Shown: positions 47,670-55,716 of the stretch, in pieces
Layout: every line of letters starts with the position of its first letter
How positions within the stretch are numbered: the stretch's first letter is position 1
Assembly: GCF_004803505.1 (NCBI RefSeq)
Contig: NZ_SSWH01000007.1
Location: 62,001-126,000, forward strand
Reading direction: 5' to 3'
DNA: 64,000 bases
Source of the DNA: Arthrobacter echini
GTDB lineage: Bacteria; Actinomycetota; Actinomycetes; Actinomycetales; Micrococcaceae
Made by a program: the position numbers and the translations under genes
Notes under the pieces: model-generated
What the model saw: only the letters and a program-made list of their open reading frames with translations
Databases searched by the model: none
What the model was told of the DNA's origin: nothing

Positions 47670-48463
47670 AGCTCACGATCGTCGGCTGCAGCGGATCCTT
47701 CCCCGGCCCCCAGTCACCGGCGTCCTGCTATCTCCTCAGCGCCGAGTGGGAGGGCCGCACCTGGCGGATCCTGCTCGACCTGGGCAACGGCTCGCTCGGT
47801 GCCCTGCAGCGCTACACCGATCTGCGGGGGATCGACGCCATCTTCCTGTCGCATCTCCATCCGGACCACTGCATGGATCTGTGCGGGCTGCACGTCGCTG
47901 TCCGGTGGGATCCTGCGGGCTGGGAGAGGTCCCGCATCCCCGTCTACGGGCCCGCGGCGACGGCCGACCGGATGGCCAGCGCCTACGGCCTCGAGCTCGA
48001 TCCGGGGATGCACGAGGACTTCGACTTCCGCTCCTGGGCCGATCGCTCAGCGGTCTCCGTGGGTCCGTTCACCGTCACGCCGTACCAGGTGGTCCATCCC
48101 GTCGAGGAGGCCTACGCCCTGCGGGTCGAGGCGCCCATGACGGGCCTGGACGGTGATGTCACCTCGCGGGTGCTCGCCTACTCCGGCGACACCGACACCT
48201 GTGAGGGTGTCCTGGACGCTGCGCGCGACGCCGACTTCTTCCTGTGCGAGGCTGCCTTCCACGAGGGACGCGACGATGCCATCACCGGTGTGCACCTGAC
48301 CGGCCGGCGCGCCGGTGAGATCGCGACCCGGGCCGCCGTGAAGCGGCTGCTCCTGACCCATCTGCCCATCTGGAACGACGCGAACGTCTCCATCGGGGAG
48401 GCGCGGGAGAGCTACGACGGTCAGCTGGCCGTGGCCGTCGCCGGTGTGTCCTACCAGGTCTGA
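47666..48463 (+). CDS. Metallo-beta-lactamase-fold hydrolase
   Basis: 265 aa. It contains the metal-binding motif [10 protein letters not shown] (HxHxDH), [15 protein letters not shown] with the bridging Asp, and [10 protein letters not shown] (the distal His). It resembles the ribonuclease Z/cyclase group of MBL-fold proteins rather than antibiotic beta-lactamases. Its position between murI and rph is conserved in related genomes. Substrate unknown. Confidence 0.87.
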   Translation: MKLTIVGCSGSFPGPQSPASCYLLSAEWEGRTWRILLDLGNGSLGALQRYTDLRGIDAIFLSHLHPDHCMDLCGLHVAVRWDPAGWERSRIPVYGPAATADRMASAYGLELDPGMHEDFDFRSWADRSAVSVGPFTVTPYQVVHPVEEAYALRVEAPMTGLDGDVTSRVLAYSGDTDTCEGVLDAARDADFFLCEAAFHEGRDDAITGVHLTGRRAGEIATRAAVKRLLLTHLPIWNDANVSIGEARESYDGQLAVAVAGVSYQV

Positions 48464-48492
48464 GACCGGAGGCAGGACAGCCCGGTCCTGAA

Positions 48493-48514
48493 CGGGGTCC
48501 CGCGCCGGGCCCCG
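48493..48514 (+). terminator. Imperfect GC hairpin before rph
   Basis: CGGGGTCCCG pairs imperfectly with CGGGCCCCG just upstream of the rph -10 site. It is a likely end for the murI-MBL transcript. Confidence 0.4.
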
Positions 48515-48516
48515 TC

Positions 48517-48522
48517 TAGACT
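48517..48522 (+). promoter_or_regulatory. -10 element of leaderless rph
   Basis: TAGACT with a 7-nt spacer to ATG 48530. Confidence 0.65.
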
Positions 48523-48529
48523 GGAAATC

Positions 48530-49318
48530 ATGACCTCCGCGAACTCCTCACCGGCAACCGATCCCGGCACTGCATCCCAGCCACCGCGCGCGGACGGCAG
48601 GACGCCGGACGAACTGCGCCCCATCAGCATCACGCGGGGCTGGTCGAAGCAGGCCGAGGGCTCCGCCCTGATCGAGTTCGGTGACACCCGGGTCCTGTGC
48701 ACGGCGTCGTTCACGGCCGGTGTGCCCCGCTGGCTCAAGGGTGAGGGAACTGGCTGGGTGACCGCCGAGTACGCCATGCTGCCCCGCGCGACGAACACGC
48801 GCTCGGCGCGCGAGTCGGTCAAGGGCAGGATCGGGGGTAGGACCCACGAGATCTCCCGCCTGATCGGCCGGTCGCTGCGCTCGGTCATCGACACCAAGGC
48901 TCTCGGGGAGAACACCATCGTCCTCGACTGCGATGTCCTCCAGGCCGACGGCGGCACCCGGACCGCCGCGATCACGGGCGCCTATGTGGCCCTCGCGGAC
49001 GCCATCGCCCACGCGAAGGAGAAGAAGCTGATCCCGGCCTCGGCATCGCCGCTGACCGACACCGTCGCCGCGATCAGCGTGGGCATCATCGACGGCGTCC
49101 CCATGCTCGATCTTCCCTATGTCGAGGACGTCCGCGCCGAGACGGACATGAACGTCGTCGTCACCGGCTCGGGGGCGTTCGTCGAGGTGCAGGGCACGGC
49201 CGAGGGTGCACCCTTCGACCGTGCCGAGCTCGATGCCCTGCTGGACCTGGCACTGCAGGGGACATCCCGGCTCGCCGAGATCCAGCAGGATGCCCTCGGG
49301 GACTCCCGGAATGGCTGA
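48530..49318 (+). CDS. rph: Ribonuclease PH
   Basis: Phosphorolytic 3'-5' exoribonuclease that trims tRNA 3' ends. 262 aa. It contains [69 protein letters not shown] and [19 protein letters not shown], a full-length family match. It overlaps rdgB by 8 nt. Confidence 0.96.
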   Translation: MTSANSSPATDPGTASQPPRADGRTPDELRPISITRGWSKQAEGSALIEFGDTRVLCTASFTAGVPRWLKGEGTGWVTAEYAMLPRATNTRSARESVKGRIGGRTHEISRLIGRSLRSVIDTKALGENTIVLDCDVLQADGGTRTAAITGAYVALADAIAHAKEKKLIPASASPLTDTVAAISVGIIDGVPMLDLPYVEDVRAETDMNVVVTGSGAFVEVQGTAEGAPFDRAELDALLDLALQGTSRLAEIQQDALGDSRNG

Positions 49319-49946
49319 TGCCGCGCAGCCCCGCCTCGTGCTGGCCACCCGGAACGCCGGCAAGCTGCGTGAGCTGCGCGACCTGCTGCGCGGCACGGTG
49401 CCCGGGCTCGACGTCGACACCCAGGTGATCGATGCAGCGGCCGCCGGCGCTCCCGACGTCGTGGAGAGCGGCGTGAGTTTCCAGGAGAACGCGCTGCTCA
49501 AGGCCGAACAGACCGCCCGGGCCACCGGGCTCGTCGCCGTCGCCGACGACTCGGGCCTTGCCGTGGACGTCCTCGGGGGCGCACCCGGCATCTTCTCCGC
49601 CCGGTGGGCCGGTACCCATGGTGACGACACCGCGAATCTCGAGCTCCTGCTCGCCCAGCTCGCCGATATCCCCGCAGAGTATCGGGGAGCCGGCTTCGTC
49701 TGCGCTGCGGCGCTGGCTCATCCGCCCGACGCCGCAGGCAGCAGCCACGTCGAGAGCGGCCGGCTCGACGGGCGCCTGCTGGGTGCTCCGCGGGGGACCG
49801 CAGGCTTCGGCTACGACCCGATCCTCGTCCCGAAAGGGCTCGACCGCAGCTGCGCCGAACTCTCCCCCGAGGAGAAGAACGCGATCAGCCATCGTGGCAT
49901 CGCCTTCAGGGCCCTGCTGCCCCACCTGGTCCGCGCGCTCGCCTGA
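49311..49946 (+). CDS. rdgB: Non-canonical purine NTP pyrophosphatase (RdgB/Ham1)
   Basis: Hydrolyses dITP and XTP to keep deaminated purines out of DNA and RNA. 211 aa. The N-terminal phosphate-binding motif is [14 protein letters not shown]. Further motifs are [20 protein letters not shown] and [10 protein letters not shown]. The start ATG 49311 overlaps the rph end, so the pair is co-translated. Confidence 0.95.
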   Translation: MADAAQPRLVLATRNAGKLRELRDLLRGTVPGLDVDTQVIDAAAAGAPDVVESGVSFQENALLKAEQTARATGLVAVADDSGLAVDVLGGAPGIFSARWAGTHGDDTANLELLLAQLADIPAEYRGAGFVCAAALAHPPDAAGSSHVESGRLDGRLLGAPRGTAGFGYDPILVPKGLDRSCAELSPEEKNAISHRGIAFRALLPHLVRALA

Positions 49947-50034
49947 GCGTCAGCCAACCCCTCTGACACCACCACCCGTCAGGGTCCACCGCAAGCCGGC
50001 CGTCGCACAGGACGCCCGAAGAGGAAGACACATC

Positions 50035-50718
50035 GTGAGTTTCACCCAGGCAGTCGGCACATTCCAGGTCGCCACCACGACGACGTCGGACGGCTCCTCC
50101 CTCGGCGGCGTCGCGGACTGGGCCGTCGGTCTGATGGAGACCATCGGCGCGCCCGGCGCAGGGCTGGCCATCGCCCTCGAGAATCTCTTCCCGCCGCTAC
50201 CGAGCGAGGTGATCCTTCCCCTGGCCGGGTTCACCGCGAGCCGCGGGAACTTCTCCCTCGTCGAGGCGATCATCTGGACCACGCTGGGCTCGGTCGTCGG
50301 AGCCCTCGCGCTCTACGCCATCGGTGCCTGGCTGGGACGGGACCGCATGCGCCGCCTCGTCTCGAAGGTACCGCTGGTGGACCTGGAGGACGTCGACCGG
50401 GTGGAGGCGTGGTTCGACCGGCACGGGTACCGCGCCGTCTTCTTCGGCAGGATGCTCCCGATCTTCCGGAGCCTGATCTCCATCCCGGCCGGTATCGAGC
50501 GCATGCCCGTGGCGAAGTTCCTGCTCCTCACCACTGCGGGCAGTCTGATCTGGAACTCGATCTTCGTCCTGGCGGGTTTCTACCTGGGCGAGAACTGGGG
50601 GGTCGTCGAGGAGTACGCCGGGATCTTCCAGTGGATCGTGATCATCGCCGTCGTCCTGTTCCTCGGCTACTTCGTGGTCTCGAAGATCCGCGCACACCGG
50701 CGGAAGCGGGCCCAGTGA
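50035..50718 (+). CDS. DedA-family membrane protein
   Basis: 227 aa with 5-6 predicted membrane segments. The family motif ENLFPPLPSEVILPLAG occurs near residue 45, and the conserved FxGRxxPxxR region appears as FFGRMLPIFRSLISIPAG, then LTTAGSLIWN. The DedA superfamily supports membrane homeostasis and polyprenyl-phosphate or lipid recycling. The start is GTG 50035 with AGAGGAAGA upstream; longer frame extension lies within rdgB. It couples to the GNAT gene by GTGA. Confidence 0.9.
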   Translation: MSFTQAVGTFQVATTTTSDGSSLGGVADWAVGLMETIGAPGAGLAIALENLFPPLPSEVILPLAGFTASRGNFSLVEAIIWTTLGSVVGALALYAIGAWLGRDRMRRLVSKVPLVDLEDVDRVEAWFDRHGYRAVFFGRMLPIFRSLISIPAGIERMPVAKFLLLTTAGSLIWNSIFVLAGFYLGENWGVVEEYAGIFQWIVIIAVVLFLGYFVVSKIRAHRRKRAQ

Positions 50719-51401
50719 GCGAACCGCACGAGTACTCCGGTGCACCGGAGTCGCTGATTCGGATCTGGCCGCTCTTCGGGCTGGTCATCACCACGCCGCG
50801 GCTCGTCCTGACCCCGGTACGCGACGAGCACCTGCCGGAGCTGATCGACGCGGCGCTGAAGGGCATCCACGATCCCGCCGAGATGCCCTTCAGCGTGCCC
50901 TGGACCGATGCGCCCCCGGATGCCCTCACCGCCGGGACCGCCGCGCACGTGTGGCGGACCAGGGCAGAGGTCGCAGCCCAGGCCTGGACGATCAGCTTCG
51001 CCGTCCTGCACGAGGGACGCGTGATCGGCCTCCAGGATCTGATGGCCCGCTCCTTCCCGCTGCTGCGCAGGGTGCACTCCGGCTCCTGGCTGACCAGGCA
51101 GGTCCAGGGCAGGGGACTGGGTACCGAGATGCGCGCCGCGGTGCTGCAGTTCGCGTTCGACCACCTGGGCGCGACGTCGGCCGTGTCCGAGGCGGCGGAC
51201 TGGAACCGGGCCTCGCTCGGGGTCTCACGCCGCCTCGGGTACACCCCGAACGGCACCACGCTGATCGAGGCCCGCCCCGGAGAGACGGAAGTGCAGCAGC
51301 ATCTCGTCCTGTCCCGCGAGGACTTCGTCCGGCCTCGCTGGGCGGCGGGCTACCGCGGCGTGGAGGCAGCGCGGGAACTGCTCACTGGTGGCGCGGTGTA
51401 A
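50715..51401 (+). CDS. GNAT-family N-acetyltransferase
   Basis: 228 aa acetyl-CoA-dependent acetyltransferase. It has the RimJ/RimL-type layout: TPRLVLTPVRDEHLPELID, SFAVLHEGRVIGLQDLM, the CoA-binding signature LTRQVQGRGLGTEMRAAV, and LGATSAVSEAADWNRASL with a late strand YTPNG. The substrate could be a protein N-terminus or a small amine. The start is GTG 50715, overlapping the DedA stop. Confidence 0.87.
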   Translation: MSEPHEYSGAPESLIRIWPLFGLVITTPRLVLTPVRDEHLPELIDAALKGIHDPAEMPFSVPWTDAPPDALTAGTAAHVWRTRAEVAAQAWTISFAVLHEGRVIGLQDLMARSFPLLRRVHSGSWLTRQVQGRGLGTEMRAAVLQFAFDHLGATSAVSEAADWNRASLGVSRRLGYTPNGTTLIEARPGETEVQQHLVLSREDFVRPRWAAGYRGVEAARELLTGGAV

Positions 51402-51435
51402 GCGCCGAGGATGAGGGAACCGGTCGGGAACCCGG

Positions 51436-51441
51436 TAAAGT
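51436..51441 (+). promoter_or_regulatory. -10 element of leaderless exonuclease gene
   Basis: TAAAGT with a 6-nt spacer to GTG 51448. Confidence 0.55.
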
Positions 51442-51447
51442 AGGGGC

Positions 51448-52440
51448 GTGGGAATCACGTTCACGGCCATCGACTTCGAGACAGCGAACGGGTTCCGCGG
51501 CTCACCCTGCGCCGTCGGCCTGACCAAGGTCAGGGACGGGCGGATCGTGGAGGAAGCCTCCTGGCTCATGCGGCCACCTGCCGGCCACGATCATTTCGAC
51601 TCCCGGAACATCGCGATCCACGGCATCACCGCGAGGATGGTCGAGGATGCCCCGCGCTTCGGTGAGCTCTTCCCCGAGATCGGCGGATTCATCGGCTCGG
51701 ACGTCCTCGTGGCACACAATGCCGCCTTCGATCTCGGCGTCATCCGCTCCGCCCTCGAGGTGTCATCACTCCCCGGGCCGGCCTGGGACTACGCCTGCAC
51801 CGTGCTCCTCTCCCGCCGGAGCTACTCCCTGCCGTCCTACTCGCTGCCCTTCGTCGCGGAAGCCGCCGGAGTGCCGCTGCTCAATCATCACGACGCCGTC
51901 GAGGACGCCCGCGCGTGTGCCGGCATCATGATGGACATCGCGGCCCGCTTCGACGCCGCATCCGTCGAGGAGGTGCTGGAGATCCACAGCCTCCCGCTGT
52001 CGCGGTCCGAGCAGTACGCTCCGGGGGTCGATGACGTCTCGAAGGCCACCCGGACCGCCCTGGGCCGTGCTGCGACGTCGACCGGCTGGTCGGGCTGGCC
52101 CGAGGAGGGCCTGAACCCGAGTCCCGACACGCAGGCGGACCCCCACCATCCGCTCTACGGCCAGACCGTGGTCTTCACCGGAACCCTCGGCATACCGCGT
52201 CCGCAGGCGAAGCAACGAGCCGCGCGGCTCGGCGCCCAGCCGGCCAGTTCGGTCACGCGACGCACCACGATGCTGGTGGTGGGCGACGGCTTCGTCGTCG
52301 CCGACCTGCGCCACGGACGGGTCACCGGAAAGGTCCGGCGTGTGCTGGAGCTGAAGGAGCGCGGCCACTCGATCGACGTCCTGTCGGAGGACCAGTTCCT
52401 GCAGCTGACCGGCGTATCCGCACCGTCGGGCGGACGATAG
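51448..52440 (+). CDS. DnaQ-like exonuclease fused to a BRCT domain
   Basis: 330 aa. The N-terminal DEDDh 3'-5' exonuclease domain (residues about 4-170) has TAIDFETANG (metal-binding Asp and Glu), VLVAHNAAFDLGVIR and NHHDAVEDARACAG (His and Asp). The C-terminal BRCT domain (about 240-325) begins LYGQTVVFTGTLGIP and includes ARLGAQPASSVTRRTT and DVLSEDQFLQLTG. Such proteins are proposed proofreading or repair factors that use BRCT to bind DNA ends or partners. The start is GTG 51448 (leaderless). Confidence 0.92.
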   Translation: MGITFTAIDFETANGFRGSPCAVGLTKVRDGRIVEEASWLMRPPAGHDHFDSRNIAIHGITARMVEDAPRFGELFPEIGGFIGSDVLVAHNAAFDLGVIRSALEVSSLPGPAWDYACTVLLSRRSYSLPSYSLPFVAEAAGVPLLNHHDAVEDARACAGIMMDIAARFDAASVEEVLEIHSLPLSRSEQYAPGVDDVSKATRTALGRAATSTGWSGWPEEGLNPSPDTQADPHHPLYGQTVVFTGTLGIPRPQAKQRAARLGAQPASSVTRRTTMLVVGDGFVVADLRHGRVTGKVRRVLELKERGHSIDVLSEDQFLQLTGVSAPSGGR

Positions 52441-52479
52441 CCCGTTCTGCACTGACGCTCGAGATCCCCACAGGAACAC

Positions 52480-53394
52480 TCAGAAGCGCAGCTCGATGCC
52501 GGTGAGACGCTCCGAGAGGTCGATGAGCCGGGACGCGGCGTTGCTGTCGCGGGCATGGCGCTTGACCGGGACCAGGGTGGGCCGGCCCTTCAGCTGGAAC
52601 CAGCCGGCAGGCCCGCAGTAGGCGCCGTTGGGGATCGACCGGTCGGTCACCGCCCGCACCAGCGGCCAGGCGCCGTCGTCCTTGCCCTGGGCCACGGTCG
52701 ACATGGCGCGCTGCTGCCACCCGGGCGCATCCTTGTGTGCCGCGACGCCGGGGCGGTCGGGGGTGAGCATACCCACGGCGAAACCGGGATGAGCCACCAC
52801 GCTCGTGGCGCGGCTGCCGGTCAGTTCGAGCCTACGCGCGAGCTCGAGACCGAAGGCCGTGACAGCCAGTTTCGAGGTCGCATACGCCTGGGCGTTCCGG
52901 TACGACGACGGCTGCAGGGACGACGGCGTCAGCCTCGCCCAGCGGTGACTGATGCTCCCGAGGTGGGCTATGCGCGCACCTGCGGCGGAGAGGGCGGGCA
53001 GCAGCTGGGCGATCAGCGCATAGTGACCGAGGTGGTTGGTGCCGAACTGCAGTTCGAAACCGTCCGCCGTCGTCTGCCGCTCGGCAGAGCCCACCACGCC
53101 GGCGTTCGCCAGGAGCCCCGAAAGTGCCCCTCCCGCCGTGATCGAGCCCACGGCGGCCCGGATGGAGGAGAGGTCGGCGAGATCGAGCTCCTGGAAGGCG
53201 ACATCGGCCTCCGGGTACCGCCCACGGATGGCACTGATGGCCCGCTCCGCCTTGTCCTGGCTGCGCGAGGCCATGACGACGCTCGCTCCGGCTGCGGCGA
53301 GCTGCTCGCAGGCGAAGTAGCCCAGACCCGCGTTGCCGCCGGTGACGAGGATGCGCCGGCCTGAGAGGTCGGGGAGTTCGCGTGGATTCCACAT
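52480..53394 (-). CDS. Short-chain dehydrogenase/reductase
   Basis: 304 aa NAD(P)-binding oxidoreductase. The Rossmann motif is VTGGNAGLGYFACE. NNAG-equivalent reads LANAGVVGSAER. The active-site Tyr/Lys region is SYRNAQAYATSKLAVTAF (YxxxK), and LQFGTNHLGHYALIAQLL is the helix typical of retinol-dehydrogenase-like SDRs. The C-terminal part is basic (RHARDSNAASRLIDLSER). It shares the FGTNHLGH segment with the SDR at 61369-62289. The start is ATG 53394, 7 nt after TAGGCT. Substrate unknown. Confidence 0.88.
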   Translation of the reverse strand: MWNPRELPDLSGRRILVTGGNAGLGYFACEQLAAAGASVVMASRSQDKAERAISAIRGRYPEADVAFQELDLADLSSIRAAVGSITAGGALSGLLANAGVVGSAERQTTADGFELQFGTNHLGHYALIAQLLPALSAAGARIAHLGSISHRWARLTPSSLQPSSYRNAQAYATSKLAVTAFGLELARRLELTGSRATSVVAHPGFAVGMLTPDRPGVAAHKDAPGWQQRAMSTVAQGKDDGAWPLVRAVTDRSIPNGAYCGPAGWFQLKGRPTLVPVKRHARDSNAASRLIDLSERLTGIELRF

Positions 53395-53401
53395 GCTCCC
53401 C

Positions 53402-53407
53402 AGCCTA
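53402..53407 (-). promoter_or_regulatory. -10 element of leaderless SDR gene
   Basis: TAGGCT with a 7-nt spacer to ATG 53394. Confidence 0.6.
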
Positions 53408-53434
53408 GAGGCACGCGGTCCGTCCCCGGTGCAC

Positions 53435-54460
53435 TCAGGTGCCCGTCGTCGCGGCCAGAAGCTTCCGCGCCATCGTGCGGACGACCTCGGGTGTGCCGGG
53501 GGAGGAGAGGTACGCGGACGGCAGCGCCGCGGTTCCGTGGAGAGCACCCAGGACACCGCCGGTCAGCGATGCCGCTATGACAGGTGAGGCATCCGCGGCG
53601 CCGGGAGCGACGGCCCGGGCGAGCGCCGTCGCCATCTGCTCATCGGGAGAGTCCGTCGCCGCCGTGCCCTCCCGTACGGCCTGCAGGGCGGCAGCCAGCG
53701 TCCCGGCCGCTGTCGGTGCTGCCGCAGGTCCTGCGGGAGCGGCTGCATCGCGTGTCGGACCGGGACCGTCAGGGGCACGGTCACCGAGTGCTGCGGTGAG
53801 GGATCCGCCCTCGATGACGAGGGAACGGATGATGCCGCTGTAGGCCGCGGCGGGCTCCGTGGCCCCGGTGCCGCCGTGGGTGAGTGCTGCGGCGTCGAGC
53901 GTGAGCCGCTCGACCATGGTCGCGGGGATGCGCGGGACGAGGCCGAAGGGGGCCGAGCGCATCAGGGCCCCCGGTCCGGTCGACCCCGCATTCAGGGGCC
54001 GGGCCCGCGTGCCCATCTCGCCCGAGAGAAGTGCGCGGACCGTGTCCTGGTCCGGGTGCTCCGCAGGCGGCAGATCGGGCTGCAGGTCCAGCCACCGTGG
54101 CGGCGGCGCGGGAGCACTGGCCGGAGGATGTTCGCCCTGGTGGTCCAGCCAGCGCAGGTACGCGAGCCACAGGCAGGCCGTCTCGTCGGCGGCGACGCCG
54201 TCGTTGGCCCACTCGAGGGCCTCGATCAGGCCGTCGGTGCTGTAGAGCGTCAGGGAGGTGGCATCGGAGACCGCGAGCGGAGCCGGATCCACGAACGCAG
54301 CACGGGGATCACCGCCCGTGGTGTGGAGCAGCCCGTAGGCGTCTCCTGCCATGATCCCGAGGAGACATCCCAGGACCCGGTCCTCGTAGCTGGTCGGCGC
54401 CGGCTCGGCCGCGCCCTGATCGGTGGTGGCGGTGCTGTCCGCCCGGCTGTGGTTGGTCAC
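53435..54460 (-). CDS. ADP-ribosylglycohydrolase-like protein with degenerate metal site
   Basis: 341 aa. It has the all-helical fold signature of ADP-ribosylglycohydrolases: DRVLGCLLGIMAGDAYGL at the start, STDGLIEALEWANDG, ALLSGEMGTRARPLNAG and the C-terminal AASLTGGVLGALHGTAAL. The metal-binding motif expected as S/T-x-D-D-T reads S65-D66-A67-T68-S69. The distal D-x-D-T region reads DASPVIAA, with no Asp pair. It is therefore probably not an active magnesium-dependent glycohydrolase, or it uses other residues. The start is GTG 54460 with both TAGACT and GAGGAG upstream. It is divergent from sbcD. Confidence 0.83.
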   Translation of the reverse strand: MTNHSRADSTATTDQGAAEPAPTSYEDRVLGCLLGIMAGDAYGLLHTTGGDPRAAFVDPAPLAVSDATSLTLYSTDGLIEALEWANDGVAADETACLWLAYLRWLDHQGEHPPASAPAPPPRWLDLQPDLPPAEHPDQDTVRALLSGEMGTRARPLNAGSTGPGALMRSAPFGLVPRIPATMVERLTLDAAALTHGGTGATEPAAAYSGIIRSLVIEGGSLTAALGDRAPDGPGPTRDAAAPAGPAAAPTAAGTLAAALQAVREGTAATDSPDEQMATALARAVAPGAADASPVIAASLTGGVLGALHGTAALPSAYLSSPGTPEVVRTMARKLLAATTGT

Positions 54461-54466
54461 CTCCTC

Positions 54467-54472
54467 AGTCTA
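54467..54472 (-). promoter_or_regulatory. -10 element of the ADP-ribosylglycohydrolase-like gene
   Basis: TAGACT with a 6-nt spacer (GAGGAG, itself Shine-Dalgarno-like) to GTG 54460. Confidence 0.55.
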
Positions 54473-54524
54473 GGGAGCCTGCCGGTCCCGGGGCCCTGGT
54501 TCCGCGAATGTCATGGAGCGGCGG

Positions 54525-54530
54525 TAGCGT
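54525..54530 (+). promoter_or_regulatory. -10 element of leaderless sbcD
   Basis: TAGCGT with a 7-nt spacer to ATG 54538. Confidence 0.55.
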
Positions 54531-54537
54531 GAAATGC

Positions 54538-55716
54538 ATGAGGATCCTCCACACGTCGGACTGGCACCTGGGCCGCTCGTTCCACGGCACGGGCATGCTC
54601 GATGCGCAGCGGATCTTCATCGACAATCTGGAGAAGACGGTGCGCGAGGAGCAGGTCGACGTCGTTCTCGTGGCCGGGGACGTGTACGACCGCGCGCTGC
54701 CGGCCGTCGACGTCGTCGCCCTGTTCGATGACGCGCTGGAACGATTGACGGGTGCCGGCGCGCAGATCGTGATCAGCAGCGGCAACCACGACTCGGCCAC
54801 ACGACTCGGTTTCGGAGGGCGCATCCTCGCCCGGGGCGGAGTCCACCTGCGGACCCGCCTCGAGGATGCCGCACGCCCGGTGACGTTCCCGCTCGGCCCC
54901 GAGGCCGAACTGGCCGTCTACGGCGTGCCGTACCTGGAACCCCGTATGGTGGCCGGAACCCTGCAGGCCAAGAACCCGACGCATACCGCCGTCATCGGCG
55001 CCGCACTCGAGTCGGTCCGTACCGATGTGCGGTCCAGGGGCGGAGAGGGCCGAATCGTGTCGATCGTCATGGCGCATTGCTTCGCGGCCGGGGGAGCGGG
55101 CTCCGACAGCGAACGCGACCTGGCCATCGGCGGGCTGGGAGCTGTTCCCGTGGAGCTCTTCGACGGCTTCGACTACGCGGCCCTCGGCCATCTGCACGGT
55201 CGGCAGCAGCTCTCGGAGACGGTGCGCTATGCGGGTTCTCCCCTGGCCTATTCCTTCTCCGAGGTGCATCAGGACAAGGGAGGCTGGCTCCTCGACGTCG
55301 GGGCCGAGGGCATCACCGCGGTCCGCTCCGTGCACTGGCCGGCCGCGCGTGCCCTGGCGGTCCTGCGTGGAACACTGGCCGAGGTGCTGGTGCGCGAGGA
55401 CCTGGAGTGGGCACGGAACGCGTACTGCCACATCACGCTGACCGACCCCGAGCGCCCGGCGCGTGCCATGGAGCGCCTGAGGGAACGCTTCCCCGATACC
55501 CTCGTGCTGGCGTTCGCGCCCGAGGGCGGCGCGGCTCCGGATGCCCGCAGCTACGGTCGGCGCATCGCCGATGCACGGGACGACGCCGAGATCTGCAGCG
55601 GTTTCCTGGAGCACGTGCGCGGCAGGAAGGCCTCCACCGAGGAAGTCGCCCTGATCCGCTCGACGGTCGACACCGCGCTGAGTCTGGCGCACGAGAGCCA
55701 GGTGATCCTCCCGTGA
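54538..55716 (+). CDS. sbcD: Exonuclease SbcD (Mre11-type)
   Basis: Manganese-dependent nuclease subunit of the SbcCD complex that processes hairpins and blocked DNA ends. 392 aa. Phosphoesterase motifs: RILHTSDWHLGRSFHG (Asp-x-His), LVAGDVYDRALPA, SSGNHDSATRL, MAHCFAAGG and ALGHLHGRQQL (His pairs). The C-terminal capping domain ends near VILP. The start is ATG 54538 (leaderless). It overlaps sbcC by GTGA. Confidence 0.95.
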   Translation: MRILHTSDWHLGRSFHGTGMLDAQRIFIDNLEKTVREEQVDVVLVAGDVYDRALPAVDVVALFDDALERLTGAGAQIVISSGNHDSATRLGFGGRILARGGVHLRTRLEDAARPVTFPLGPEAELAVYGVPYLEPRMVAGTLQAKNPTHTAVIGAALESVRTDVRSRGGEGRIVSIVMAHCFAAGGAGSDSERDLAIGGLGAVPVELFDGFDYAALGHLHGRQQLSETVRYAGSPLAYSFSEVHQDKGGWLLDVGAEGITAVRSVHWPAARALAVLRGTLAEVLVREDLEWARNAYCHITLTDPERPARAMERLRERFPDTLVLAFAPEGGAAPDARSYGRRIADARDDAEICSGFLEHVRGRKASTEEVALIRSTVDTALSLAHESQVILP

